Positions 46,861 to 58,522 of a stretch of 64,000 bases of DNA are shown one piece after another (position 1 is the first letter of the stretch; every line of letters starts with the position of its first letter). Both the position numbers and the translations under genes were made by a program. The stretch is taken from assembly GCA_030762175.1 (NCBI GenBank), contig CM060830.1, positions 46,931,001 through 46,995,000 on the forward strand, given 5' to 3'. Source of the stretch: Metallyticus violacea. Lineage: Eukaryota > Arthropoda > Insecta > Mantodea > Metallyticidae. The notes under the pieces are model-generated. The model saw only the letters and a list, made by a program, of their open reading frames with translations, was not told the origin of the DNA and did no database searches.

Positions 46861-47474
46861 CAGGAACCGAAAGTGATGAACACAAATTGGTAGTAGGTGT
46901 GTAATAGGCGTACACTACGCATTAAGGTAACACAAGTAAAGTAATATTTTAGCATGAGAAATGATTCCTATAAAATTCTTTATTGAACATTATGGCCATG
47001 AAACTTCTACTACTGGTGAGTATCGAGGACTGTATCTTCCATGGCAGAAAATGTTTCTACTATGGAAGTTACCAACGGAGCGCCAAGCTATGGAGTGGAT
47101 GTAAAGGTCTGCTGTAACGTAGTAGTGCATTGAAGGGAAGAATTAAACTATACATAGAATTTTATCAGTGCACCAGAAAAACGTACGTACTTTTGGCAAT
47201 GTAATGGATGCAATTGTGTGAACAATTAATTAACCTAGTTCTAAGGGACTTGATTGGGGAGCGTTTTAGGTTGTGCTTGGTGAAGTTTACAGTGACTAAG
47301 GGAATTTACTACACCACACTGGGATAAGATTTTTAATTCAAGGAAAATGACTGCAACTTTTATTTATTTATGAAAAAATTGCGTACAAAGAAAGTCTGTT
47401 GCAGAAATGTTGGTAAATAATTAGACCTTTATTGGAGATCTAACTGAACTCGATACCAAATGGCAGAGATTTGT
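46861..47474. other. Non-coding stretch, unassigned
   Basis: Positions 46980-47110 are slightly less AT-rich, with a short frame containing MEVTNGAPSYGVDVKVCC; no family is recognised. Confidence 0.35.
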
Positions 47475-47764
47475 TGATTTGGTTTATTTACGGATGCTCT
47501 TTAACATCTCAATCTTCAGCATCCCATTTAATTCAGGGCGTGAAACGGCCGACAAATTTTGCTCAGAGGCCTCTTCTTTCAGGCTTGAGGTTCTTTTACA
47601 TGCCGTAAATCTACAAAACGGGGCCCACGGCTTTACTTCCCTTCCGAGTAAAGCTATACTTAGGATTTTACGTCCAAAAAACCCACAGACCCTGGCAGGG
47701 AGTGAACTCGCGATCTTTGGGTTTACGAGGCAAGTATGGTCGACACCACACCACCAGAACCGAC
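47475..47764 (-). mobile_element. SINE-B copy 6, full length
   Basis: It runs from TTTATTTACGGATGCTCTTT to ACCACCAGAACCGACA, with body landmarks GGCGTGAAACGGCCGAC and GGCTTTACTTCCCTTCC and a decayed head (the complement of the B box is GGGAGTGAACTCGCG). The 164-codon open frame running across it is an artefact of the SINE. Possible short flanks AGATT are too short to count as a duplication. Confidence 0.9.
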
Positions 47765-48537
47765 AGATTGCAAAGAGGGCATTATTACTGAGCTATGCAG
47801 ATAGCATTCGCGCATTTAAACACAAATTACATTTTTGGAAGCACAAGTTCTCCAATAAGGAGAGTGCATTTTGCAAACCTAACCACAGTGCAATGTTTGC
47901 ATGCCGTAGGCATGGAAGAATATACAAGAATAATGCAACTGGTGCAGAGATTTCAGGTCATGACAAAACGTGAACAATTGTAAATAGCCACAACACCAGT
48001 ATAATTCTATTTATAGAATTACTTTACTTATAAGATGTACCGAGTTAAAGGACAAATATTAAAACAGGAAAAGCATAATTCATTTCTACGGTAGTTTCCT
48101 ACGAGAAAACTTTCCCAAACTCGATAAGTTTGCTGTAAGAATTGTGTACATTTTGGACTACTTAGGTACGCAAAATTCTTTCTTCCACCACAGTTATAAA
48201 CTGAGTGATGCCCACTTGAAAACTTGCTTGCGATCCTTTGGTACTCAAACTAAAGTACCCGGTATTAAAACCTCGCAGCATATCCCTGTTAACCATGTGA
48301 AGATGCTTCTATTAGGGACTTTCATGGTAATAATTACATTTGCACTGTGTATTTTCATTTAGTTAATTTAATTTTCTAGCATTAAATAGTAGGTCAGTTT
48401 TCACTAGGGCAAAATATACATGGGCTTGTTTCGTATCATATTTTTGTTGATAATATGTTGGTTTCATTAATATGAAACAAATAATGGAAGTAAACTTTAA
48501 TAAAATACGAAATTTTATTTATATTTATATCGTTATT
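47765..48537. other. Non-coding stretch, nothing recognised
   Basis: AT-rich; no motif-bearing frames. Confidence 0.4.
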
Positions 48538-48549
48538 ACTGTATTTAGT

Positions 48550-48841
48550 TTGATAGTTAGGGCCGCCAAGTGTGACCGAGGTCGTTAAGGCGCAGACACG
48601 TGATTGGGAGGTCAGGTTTTCGAATCTCGCCAGTACCGTCCTCCCTGACTGAGGTTATTTCCAGGTTTTCCTTAGTCCTCATAAGTGGAAAATGACGGGG
48701 AGGTACCCTAAACTTAGGCCTGAAACGCTTCCTTCCTTAAAGAAATATCCTTTCCCAATATATCATTTCATCTCGTGTATCATTAGTGTTCACCGCCTGT
48801 GGTGCCTCAGTAGTAAAAACGGTGGTTAAACACTATTAAAA
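48550..48841 (+). mobile_element. SINE-A copy 8, full length, with target-site duplication
   Basis: The flanks ACTGTATTTAGT at 48538-48549 and 48842-48853 are an exact 12-bp duplication. The family start GGCCGCCAAGTGTGACCGAG is at 48561, so 11 extra bases lie at the 5' end. It has an A box with GTCGTTAAGGCG, a B-box area TTTTCGAATCTC, and the GGTACCCTAAACTTAGGCC segment. The tail GGTGGTTAAACACTATT is followed by AAAA. Confidence 0.94.
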
Positions 48842-48853
48842 ACTGTATTTAGT

Positions 48854-50513
48854 ATATTTAATATTCAGATTCTGTCACTGTGGCTGCTGCTGGCCTTGCC
48901 ACAGAGTTGCAGCTCTGTGCCTTAGGCGAATGCTTGCATGGAACTTTCCTTCCTAAAGAATTTTTCATTCTCTCGTTTGTTCTTTTAAAGGTTCGGAAGT
49001 CCAAGGATAAAAAACGAACTGTGCGGATTGCCGGTGACTTGCGCTCTGGAAATGATTCTGTGCCCTAGCGTCTGTTATGAAAGCGGCTCTTTTGAGCGGC
49101 AGAACTCCTTGGAGGGCGGGGTGTTCTGTTTGGAAACCTTTTACTTCCGGGAATGCGGGCACAAACGCTGAGCAATGCTGAAGTACCGAAACACTCTCCT
49201 TCGTCCCTAACAATACAGTCTAAACTAATGTGTCCTTTTAGACCTCAAATATTTCACAAATGCATTATTTGGCATAGGAATATGAGCAAACAGAGTTGAA
49301 CACAAATGTCCCTATAGGTTATTAAACAACTCAAAAATGAGTTGGATAACAAAACTCTCCCACTGTCTATACTGCCTATGGTTCTAAGGAATCATTTCTA
49401 GAGTGCTATGGCCTTCGTATTCTTACTGCGGTTTTTATTATTCATGGGAATTGTAAACATTTGCATATTATAGAGGAAGACGATTAAGGGCAAACTTTGA
49501 AGAACATAAAAAAACATGTTTTTATTAATTTGATTTATATGAGAGTTTAGAAACTGGAGATTATGGATTGATAAACCCAGAATCCGGACTATGGAGCCAG
49601 TGGCTGGCTGATGGCTAACTGGGACCCATGGTATTTATAATTTTTATATTCTGAATTACATCTTTGTTACCTGATGATACAAGTATAGATAAATAAAATA
49701 AAAACTTATGTTGTCCGGGAAACGTAGGACAAACTTGCTAAACAAAGCTTTTAAGTTACAAATATACCCATTTTCCTCTGTATTAGAGAGCTTAATGGTA
49801 GCCGTGCGACAAAAATGTGTGCTAGTAAGCGTGACGATTCTCCTGCAGTATCGTGGGGTTATAAAAGAATATTGTAGTGGACTCTTTCTTATGTAAAACC
49901 CCCAAACAATAAAAGTGCAATGTTCCCTAGAGGGAACGTAGTAATTGCGTACTAATCGAGGATGTGTGCGTTGGAAGGGCAGCACGATATGCCACCCCCT
50001 GATTTACAACACCTGCATGACTGCGATGTTTTCTCTGGGGAAAGGGCACCTTTCCTGTACAGCCCCACGTGTTACAATCACCTCTAATTACACGCTACTC
50101 CCAAACACCTGCGACATATATAGGCATTTGTCGCATATCTAATGGCTGTAAAGTGCTGCTTCTTACTATATGTTTCTTATTCCACTTATTACTCCTTTTG
50201 TTTTTCTCGGTTTGTATTAACCTTTCATCTTTTTATTTATTCTTTACATTTTCTATGCACCCAAACTTTAGTTTTAATTTCTTCATTGGCTGTTTTTTGC
50301 TCTTTAAAATGAAATGTTTAAAAAAAAACCTTAAGCATATTATTCACATAATTTTATTATTTTACTTATCCCTATCGTCAGACAAATATATATATAAAAA
50401 TTGCAATTGCAATTTCAAGTGTAACTCTTTCTCAGTGTTTTATCTTTATCTACTTTTATTATTAGTGTTAATTTGTTACATTGTTAATAGTGTTTCTTTA
50501 TTTTTATTTTTCA

Positions 50514-50553
<40 letters not shown>

Positions 50554-51119
50554 CAGAACTGGTATATATTTCTGCAATGGGCAACCCAAATTACGCCATA
50601 AAAGTTGGATAAAAGCACCAGCTGATTTAACGAGCACTTGTTACAGATACTTTGTACATATTTTATTTGAAAATTGTTCCATTTCCCCATCATTTTGTAA
50701 ACACTCCACTAGCGTGAACTGACACTAAATTCAACAGAACATAAAGAAGGAACAGATAAAGAAAGCTATACTTGATATATACAAACAAGTAGAGGAGAAA
50801 ATAAAAATCCATTAATAACTGTGCATGGAATGAATATTATTTTTGTGGTTTATTATTTTATAATGAAATATTAGAGAAAATTAAATGGAACAAACCTATA
50901 CAACGATTAATTTTGTTCACCACTAACACCCCTGTATGATGCAACCAACATGACACGCATGTCATGAAAGTACATAAGAGGATAACTTGAAAAAATGCAC
51001 GGCGATGATGATTATGATTTATGGGCGCAATAATGGTTACTAGCACTAAGCATAATAAAACAATACTTTCCAAGAAAAACGTAAAAACATTTAGACAACT
51101 AAAATTGCTAATACACTAG
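48854..51119. other. Unassigned stretch, partly T-rich
   Basis: Positions 48870-49210 form a less AT-rich patch with frames on both strands and no recognised family. Positions 49880-50150 are similar. From 50160 to 50550 the top strand is strongly T-rich and ends in a (TA)n run, giving one artefactual 217-codon frame. Positions 50700-51119 are AT-rich and may include the 3' untranslated part of the neighbouring LINE. Confidence 0.35.
50520..50551 (+). repeat. (TA)n microsatellite
   Basis: About 16 TA units at the end of a T-rich stretch. Confidence 0.95.
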
Positions 51120-51500
51120 TGCTAAATCATAAAAAGGACTGACAAAGAGAACCAGCTAGTTAGCCATTGACAGTAAAAACCCCTAAACTAATCATGAGGA
51201 CAAAAATGATACAAAAATGAACACTAAAACTGTCATCGGGAAAAGGCTGGAACAGCAATGGCCTTAAAAATGCTAAAAACGGAGAAATCATTCACACATG
51301 AAACTTAAACTTGTATATTTCTCCATAGACCACACAGACGAATAAAATGGAACACGCTGTCAAGTAGTCCGCTAAAATATCAGTAAGAGCGGTACGTAAG
51401 CACACCGAAGAGAAGCCAGACGTCTACATTCGGTTAAAATGTGACGCACTGTAAAGGGGTGCGGCAAGATGGAGCAGTCACAAACGAGTTAAAGCAACTA
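51120..51500 (-). mobile_element. LINE C-terminal fragment (second LINE family)
   Basis: On the complement around 51470-51300 it reads CDCSILPHPFTVRHILTECR, then LRCAYVPLLLIF, and later VWSMEKYTSLSF. The TVRHILTEC string with a preceding Cys pair is the C-terminal zinc-knuckle region of many arthropod non-LTR retrotransposons after reverse transcriptase and RNase H. The part from 51290 to 51120 is probably 3' untranslated. Nothing of the catalytic domains remains. Confidence 0.7.
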
Positions 51501-53434
51501 ACTCCCGACGGCGATTTAGGCACACCATATATATTTAATTCAATTGTTCACTAATAAAAAAGACTTGGGAACTGTAAAAAAAAAACGAATATCTCATTTA
51601 TTATTGACATAGGCTGGTAATGATCAATTTCAACAGGAACAACAATCACTGGCAGCGAAATTATAAATAATGTCCCATTTATATTCAAACATACATTTCA
51701 AATTTCATTCAGATATAAAGGACTGACTCTCTTATATGATATCAGGGGCAGCAGATGTGTGTATAACTAAAATATCCACATAGTTTTAAGGAATAAACCT
51801 GCAATTTGCAATATGAATAGTGCTTTTTAATCTGTTTAATTACACAAATGTGTGCAATATTTTCGACCAGAACGTAGGAATATCGGTATCATTATTTGTT
51901 AGGATTTCTCTACGCTTTTAGAATTTTAATATGTATTTTAATTTTCTTTATTCCCGCCCCCCCTTTATTTAGTATCTTACTTTTTATTTTCCCTCTCCTT
52001 TTAACAGCTATTTATATCTCTAAGAGTTATACTCACCGGGTTTTTTTTTCTTTCGCTTGTTTTAACCATTTTGCAATCACTTCGTTTGTTTAACTATTTT
52101 CCCCTATGTTTGTTCCTAATCATCTCTGTCTAAATTTCAATTATTATTTCATTTTTTGCTATCCTTTTCTTCTCAGTCTCTGACCTTTATTTGCTAATTT
52201 TAAGATTCTTTCGGATAGCCTAAAATATCTTTTCTCTCTTCCCAGTGTTACTAATTGTTCTGTATCCCTCGTTGATTTCCATTTTTTATCTAATTTCTCA
52301 TCCTCTTCATCATCAAAGTCAAAGCGACACATTGGTGCGCGGCTTGAAACTCATCACACTAATGCCCTCTGCCATTCGAGCTCAATCCTTAGGTCCCTGT
52401 GTGATTTAGCATTAGTTTTACTTTCTTTTTCATATCATTTGTCATTTTCATATTCTTTCATTTGTCTAGTTATTTTCTTCTACCTGGCAATTTCGTTTTA
52501 ATTGTTTGTTTTTATTTATATATCATGTTGTTCTAGCCCCAATATTATGAGCAACATCACTTTTATCACATATTGTTATATCTAAATCCATTACACATAA
52601 TATAAAATACATGAGAATTCAAATGGCCAGTCTCTGTTATTCATATCAAAATGGATTCATGTGAAAGGGAGATACAAATAATTAAGGATGTTAAATTTCA
52701 GAAATTTCAAAATATTCTTACAGCAGCTTCAGATAATAGATGCAATTTCACGTTACTAAATTTTAGTCTGAATTAGGAAATAAACTATCTGATCAAATAT
52801 ATGCATTCAATCATATTTAAGGTAAAAAGGACGGTTTCTGTAGTGCCAAATATATTATAAATTTTACCAGTGACGCAGAAACAAGGCAAAACAATACGGC
52901 GCCATTCAGTAACAAGAGTTTCTGCATCTAAAATAATTCTTTATAAAAAGTTTACATCTTTACATTACAGAGCAGGAAACATTGGATTCTGGTAGTCTTT
53001 TATTAAAATATAAATATTGCCACCAACAACATAAACGATTTGTGTTAACTTTTTAATACTTCTGTCCTGGTTTTGTTATCGATTGTTGTTTATGTATACA
53101 AGAGAGATTTTCAAATTAAATTTGCTTTGATGCATTTAGAATGTCTACAGAACTGGAAATGAAATTAGTTGCTAATAATACTAATACTGAAGATTAATAT
53201 ACCATTGCGGATTTTAAACATATTCCGAACAAAATATAGGGTATAAGTGAACGCTACCGGTAAACTTTCAGATTATTCAAGGATGTTGTCTGAGTGTTTT
53301 GATATAATAGTAATATTTTTCAAGTGAATGTCCTCGCACGTTTCTTTGAATATGTGCTTCTGGTAATTCGGAGGGACATATTATTTGGACATGAAAGGGC
53401 ATCAGCATAGGGACTACTTTAATGTACAGGTTAA
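51501..53434. other. AT-rich region, partly pyrimidine-rich
   Basis: From about 51890 to 52560 the top strand is rich in C and T, with one non-T-rich island (52320-52405). It has no recognised coding signal. This strand bias resembles the T-rich block at 50.16-50.52 kb. The rest is AT-rich and featureless. Confidence 0.35.
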
Positions 53435-53560
53435 AGTAAAAATGGATTAATCGTGGTGGTCCTGCTTTACGGCCAGCTCTATCACCAGATCTGACGCCGA
53501 TGGACTTTTTCTTCTGGGGTTTGGCGAAGAGCTAGTTTTCTTTAAAGAATCACAACTTTT
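53435..53560 (+). pseudogene. DUF4817-type transposase scrap
   Basis: The frame around 53441-53527 reads WINRGGPALRPALSPDLTPM followed by DFFFWGLAKS, the RWIGRGGPxxWPPRSPDLTPxDFFLWGxxK block of DUF4817/DDE_3 transposases, with the Asp of SPDLTP kept. A stop follows at once, and no other part of the transposase is visible nearby. Confidence 0.8.
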
Positions 53561-54062
53561 ATAGCAATATTCTACTATTCATTTTAATGGTTTGTAATTT
53601 GATGTTATTTATTCTTTAGTAATATTTTGCTACTAATAGAGATGAAACACAATCTTTGGAAACAAGACACCAGCATTAGCTTACTGAGAGTTAGAGTGCA
53701 TTATGTCAGAAGGGTTAGAATTTTTGACTGCATTATTTACACCGGAATGCAAGGTCAGCTGCATTGTATGGTTGGTACAAGGCAACTTCGTTTCCATGGT
53801 AGAAACATTTCCATCACCAGTTATTAATGATATCCAAAGGATGAACTGGGCATTTATTTGCCTTTGAAATGTATCAGATTACATCCTTCATCACCCAAGG
53901 AACATAATACATGTTTAAGTGCGGAATATAAATTTCCGAGGTAGGCGATAGAATAAAAATACACGTAACCTTACTTTACTAACATTCCAATCTCCCAATA
54001 TGAGCATTGTCTGAAAAATGCTGGAACAGCGTTCTTTAACCCATTACATTCGTGAATTCCCA
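53561..54062. other. Non-coding stretch, nothing recognised
   Basis: AT-rich; the 66-codon frame at 53627-53827 has no family motif. Confidence 0.4.
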
Positions 54063-54230
54063 TTATTGAAGGTCAGATTTCAGTTTTGAATACAGGTAAT
54101 AAGTCACTGGGGACAAATTTGAGCTGTATGGTGGATGACTCAGCATGTGGAAGTCGCATGTACTTACAGTAGCTTTGGCAACACAAACATGTATTTCACT
54201 GTACTGCTCTTTCATTTTATTTAATTCCAT
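54063..54230 (-). pseudogene. Mariner transposase scrap (family M1-like)
   Basis: The complement reads VCVAKATVSTCDFHMLSHPP and then YSSNLSPVTYYLYSKLKSDL, the HTxxVAxxxVxxCGFxxLxHPPYSPDLAPSDYYLFxKLKxDL segment just before the mariner C-terminus. The catalytic Asp codons of the two Asp-containing strings are changed to Asn and Thr. It resembles the same segment in the 33.7-kb copy. Confidence 0.75.
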
Positions 54231-55790
54231 ACTGAGATCTTCGCCATTTATTCCCTTCTTGGCACAGTAGGAACATAAATAAAAACTAAGTTTAATAATA
54301 AAAATGTTTTTTTTTCGTATCATCAAAAAATCTTTAGTCAAGGTGCGTTAATAATTTTATGTGAATTAAAATTTCTCCATTAGGAAATATTGTGGTTTCC
54401 ATTATTTTACATAATCATACAGTGAAATGTAATTTAACATCAAATTACTCAGAAAATCTAAAATTACTGACATTTTTGCTAACTTTGAATATATTCTAGA
54501 ATTTTCTGAATACTGTGCTATTAAAATTGTTGATAGACTTAACACAACTCTGTGTAGTTAATTGTTCAATTATTAATTAGTTTATAGTTTTATTTTTTTC
54601 ATATTTTATCTCATTTCCCACAGTTTTATTTTTCTTATTTCTCTTCCCATTTGATTCCGTGCATTTCCCTTTATGAATATAGATGTTTATCGACACTTCA
54701 CCAATCGCTTCGAAGACCTTGTCAGTTGACATAGACATCACATTACCCCCCTCTCCTCACCTCTCTCGAAAAGAGAACGAGAGCATGTCAGGAAGCAAAA
54801 AGGTTGTATTTTGGCTCGCCTAATTTGCCGCACAACACACTGCAGTTAAGCCCCACCATTAAACACGTTCGTGGTATGGGATGAGCAAAAATAACGCGGG
54901 TTTTCATTGCCAACCTTTCCAATTACAGTAATTTACCGAACGTGTTGCCATGCTATAGACTATTGGAATGGGCCCTTGTGGACGCTCCAGGTATGTTAAG
55001 CACTGTATAATTAGCAGAGAGTTTTAAAAATAAAAACGGGCCGCCACTAAACTTGCAGTTAATCCCCATTAACAGGTTTAGCCGAGTCTTGCTATCTGAT
55101 CTAATTCTAGCCCGCGGTGCGCTTAGCAATTAAAATATAAATTGCCACAGCGCTCTTATCTGATAGCAGTTTATGGTTCTGGCATAAAATATCAATCTAG
55201 AAACTGGTTACGATAATTCCAACTTCTACTCTCTTAGAGTTCTAGCTTGCTGTAGAATTACCTATTAGATCGTTGCTCGGAAGAGAAACGTTGGACTCGT
55301 AGCGAAATTAGCAAAGCATAACGTACTTCATATGTACGAGAAAGGAATATTAAACATGCAGTGCAAATGTTTAAACCATGCATATTAATAATGCAATACA
55401 TTCGCAGGTACATCATATATAAAACATTGATTATTCACTTCCAAAAGACGATTAAGCCGTTAACAAATCGGTATACAATACTCAGCGATACATTACAATG
55501 TGTACCTAACGAGTGTGTTTGCTATACAGTAATAGTACCCCACCCACAAACATTTAGGAATGATAGGTCATAAGAAAGGATAAATAAATTTTAAGAAATG
55601 GTCCTGACAGTCATTAAGGAACTAAGGATCCGAAAAGACTGACCTCCTATAAAACGTTTTGCAGAAATGATATATTTTTCATGCCTTTTTTTTTTTTTTT
55701 TTTGGTAACTCTGTTGTATTCTTTCTGCACAATTAAATTTTTTAAGAAAATATAAAAAATACTCAAAAGCCCTGTGAAGAATAGTCTACT
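54231..55790. other. Non-coding stretch containing a candidate regulatory block
   Basis: Positions 54231-54650 are AT-rich. For 54660-55300 see the separate entry. Positions 55300-55790 have short frames and a T run at 55687-55703. Confidence 0.4.
54660..55300. promoter_or_regulatory. Candidate cis-regulatory block (homeodomain and GATA sites)
   Basis: The sequence is of mixed composition, with no repeat or transposon match in the window. Within 110 bp it holds TTAATCC (55059-55065, K50-homeodomain type), CCATTAA (55066-55072), CTATCTGATCTAATT near 55092, GCAATTAA (55126-55133) and a palindromic CTTATCTGATAG (55154-55165, paired GATA sites). Clusters like this are typical of developmental enhancers, but short AT-rich motifs arise easily by chance here. 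Conservation in related species is unknown. Confidence 0.2.
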
Positions 55791-56927
55791 TATACAGGAT
55801 GAATCATCGAATATTTCTCCATTGGAAGGTGCCGCTTTCAAAGAAGTAACGTTTATACCAGTGCTCATAATTGCCACCTACTCACAGTTGTTAATACTTA
55901 TTTAGAATGTATATTTCTTGAAAAAAAGTTACAGTTTTCAAATGGAACATGCCTATTTACACCAAGAAAATAAAACTAGAGGACATTAGAATGTCAATGA
56001 TATTTTTTGGCAATTCTAGTGCAAGTAGTTTATGAGCTATCGTAATAAGAAACGACTACAGTTGCCTGCTTAGTTACTAGGCTACGATGTTCGTATGTTT
56101 ACTTTTCTTAGTTACTGTAGGTTTTTTCTTCTGAATTTCCCACACGTGTTACATTTTGTACATATGTGTTTTTACAGTACCATGTGTCAGCACTCTCTTA
56201 CGGAATACGAAAGGGAATAACTAAAGTCTGTAAAGAAGACAAAGAAAACTGGTCTTCACAGATTGTTTTCAAAATGACTAGCTACAATAAAAGCTTACAG
56301 TCTGTCAAATAAAGATCGCTGGACATGTAGCATTTAAGTAGAAGTTTCAGAACAGGTGGCTGTAACATGTCGTTTCATATCTTCTGGTAAGTGGATATAT
56401 CCTTGTAGGTAGTGTCTTTTAGCTTTCCTCACAGAGAAATGTCTAAAGGGATCATATGTGGTGAACGGGCAGGCCAACATATGGGTCCCCTTCTCTAATC
56501 CAACGAATTTGAAACAATCGGTGAAGACAAGCGTATGGCGTCTATTGAGATGTTTTTCAGCGTACACATTACAAGAAAGAACAACATTCTTCCTAAATTC
56601 TCCACGTCTACTTTTTCAGCACTAATAAACCATCTTTAATCACGTCCTAGTTCAAGTACTATCATAATGTACTGGAAAGGAAATAAAGGAAACAAAATGT
56701 AAACAAACACACGAACATTGTAGCCTAGTAACTTAACAGTTAAATAGAGTAGACCACTGTAGGTATTTAAACATTTCATATTACTACAACTCTACTTGCA
56801 CTGAGTCGTGCAAAAAACACCATAGACATTTTAATTTCTTCTAGTTTTATTTTCTTGATGTCAATAGGCATCACTCTATTTGAAAAATGTAACGTTTTTC
56901 AAGAAATACATAATATAATATTTTTAT
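55791..56927 (-). mobile_element. DUF4817-type transposon with long inverted arms, interrupted at one end by SINE-B
   Basis: The left end reads TATACAGGATGAATCATCGA at 55791. Two arms of roughly 200 bp, 55909-56107 and 56695-56927, are inverted copies: one has TTCAAATGGAACATGCCTAT and AAGAAAATAAAACTAGA, the other their complements. The middle (56567-56334) encodes on the minus strand HLPEDMKRHVTATCSE, with KRHYLQGYI before it, matching the region after FFLWG in DUF4817/DDE_3 transposases; the DDE motifs are missing. The outer right end is absent beyond the SINE-B insert at 56928. Confidence 0.7.
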
Positions 56928-57213
56928 TGGTTTATTTACGGACGATCTTTAACGTCTCAGGTCATCAGCGTCCCATTCAATTCAGGGCGTGAAACGGTCG
57001 ACAAATTTTGTTCAGATGCCTCTTCTTTCAGGCTTGAGGTTCTTCATCGTGCCGCAAATGTACGACACGGGACCCACGGCTTTACTTCCCTTCCGAAGGA
57101 AGCCGTACTTACGACATTTACACCCGAAAAAATCCATCGATCCTGGCCGGGTTTGAACCCGCGACCTTGGGTTTAGAAGAAAAGTATGGTTACCACTACA
57201 CGACTAGGACCGA
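56928..57213 (-). mobile_element. SINE-B copy 7, full length
   Basis: It has TTTATTTACGGACGATCTTT, GGGCGTGAAACGGTCGAC, the CCGTACTTACGACATTTACA segment, then the full head. On the complement the head is GGTCCTAGTCGTGTAGTGGT (A box) and GGTTCAAACCCGGCCAGG (B box). It abuts an inverted arm of a DUF4817-type element. No target duplication was recognised. Confidence 0.92.
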
Positions 57214-58231
57214 CTAAGTTGGTATATAAAATACATGTGTACTAAATATGTATATAAGATAGTTTTATTAAATCATTTATATGCTACAATTTAGGATTTT
57301 ACCTAAAGAGCAACAAGTGACAAAGTATATAACAGTGAAAGTAAAATTAATTAGCAGGCCACTAAGTAGGCATTGTGGAAAGGTAGATGTATTATTTCCC
57401 TGTACCTGTGTGCATTGTATTTTATTGTTAAGAAAGAAATAAAAAGTATTTGGTAGAAGAAAGAACCTGCACACTAAAGGCATTGGCAGGAACACTGTTT
57501 AAAAGAATAAGATAAAAGAGAGCATAATAAAAACTTAATTTAAAAATATTCTGCAGTTTTATAACGTACCATGCTTCTATGCACCTATAATCGCCACTCT
57601 TACTTACTTTAATATTTTTTTTTTTTATTTCACACAGTTCGACATAATTCCAGTAACATAGTTTAGACTCGTCAGGTAAGCACGTACTGTCGCCATTGCC
57701 AGCTATGTAAATAGTAAATGTATTAATTTTAGATTCATTGTTTAATTTGAATTAATTTTTAATTGTTAATACAGTGAGATAATTGATCGAGGAACGCTGT
57801 TCAACAATGATATGCCGGCCACCATATTGTAGCAGTAATTTGACTATTATTACAGAATGAGCCAGAGGGGGTTTGAAGGTTATGGGCATCTATAAATAAA
57901 AAGAAAATGGTACAGTATATAAACGTCATTATTTTTATTAATGTTATGAAAGTGGTTTCCCTGCTTTCCATATTGCAATAAGTTACTTTTGACATTGTGT
58001 TTTCTAAAATATATACTCTGTAGAGAGCATGCACAAATACTCTGAATGATTTTACGATAAAAGAGTAATATACAATGCCTTCCGTCTTTTGTTTCCTCCT
58101 AAGACAATAATATTTCAAGTCGATAGCGATTTCGACTTGGCAATACTAATGAGAGCGCTCCAAAAGGATTCTTAATCTAAACCTATAAACCAATCTTGGA
58201 TAACAGTCCTCATGGAGGAAAAATCCCCATG
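57214..58231. other. Non-coding stretch, nothing recognised
   Basis: AT-rich; the 72- and 105-codon minus frames at 57495-57277 and 58118-57801 carry no family motif. Confidence 0.4.
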
Positions 58232-58242
58232 ACATGTCCACG

Positions 58243-58511
58243 GACCGCCACGGATGGCCGAGGTCGTAAAGGCGCGGACTCGCGAATGGGAGCTGTGGGG
58301 TTCGAATCCCGCCAGGACCGTCCTCCCGAGTTTTTTTCCAGGTTTTCCTCAGTCCACATAAATGGCAAATGCCGGGGAAGGTACTCTAAACTTAGGACTG
58401 GAACGTTTCCTTCCTTAAAAAAAATGCTTTATCATTTCATCTCATGTATCATCAGTGCCCACCGCCTATGGTGCCTCAGTAGTAAAAACGGGCGTTAAAC
58501 ACTGTTGTCAA
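58243..58511 (+). mobile_element. SINE-A copy 9, full length, with target-site duplication
   Basis: The flanks ACATGTCCACG at 58232-58242 and 58512-58522 are an exact 11-bp duplication. The head has GGCCGAGGTCGTAAAGGCG (A box) and GGTTCGAATCCC (B box). The TCCAGGTTTTCCTCAGTCC body segment and the GGGCGTTAAACACTGTT tail are present. One of the best copies for defining the family. Confidence 0.95.
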
Positions 58512-58522
58512 ACATGTCCACG

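Noticed and set aside
47479..47973. 164-codon open reading frame
   Set aside because: The first two thirds is a SINE-B copy read on the opposite strand; the same string appears wherever SINE-B lies in this orientation (20.8, 38.8, 59.3 kb).
50069..50722. 217-codon open reading frame, the longest in the window
   Set aside because: It is a low-complexity Phe/Leu/Ile/Ser translation of a T-rich block plus a (TA)n run, with no domain or signal beyond composition.
58196..58498. 100-codon frame
   Set aside because: It is a read-through of SINE-A copy 9; the same protein-like string appears at the other SINE-A copies.
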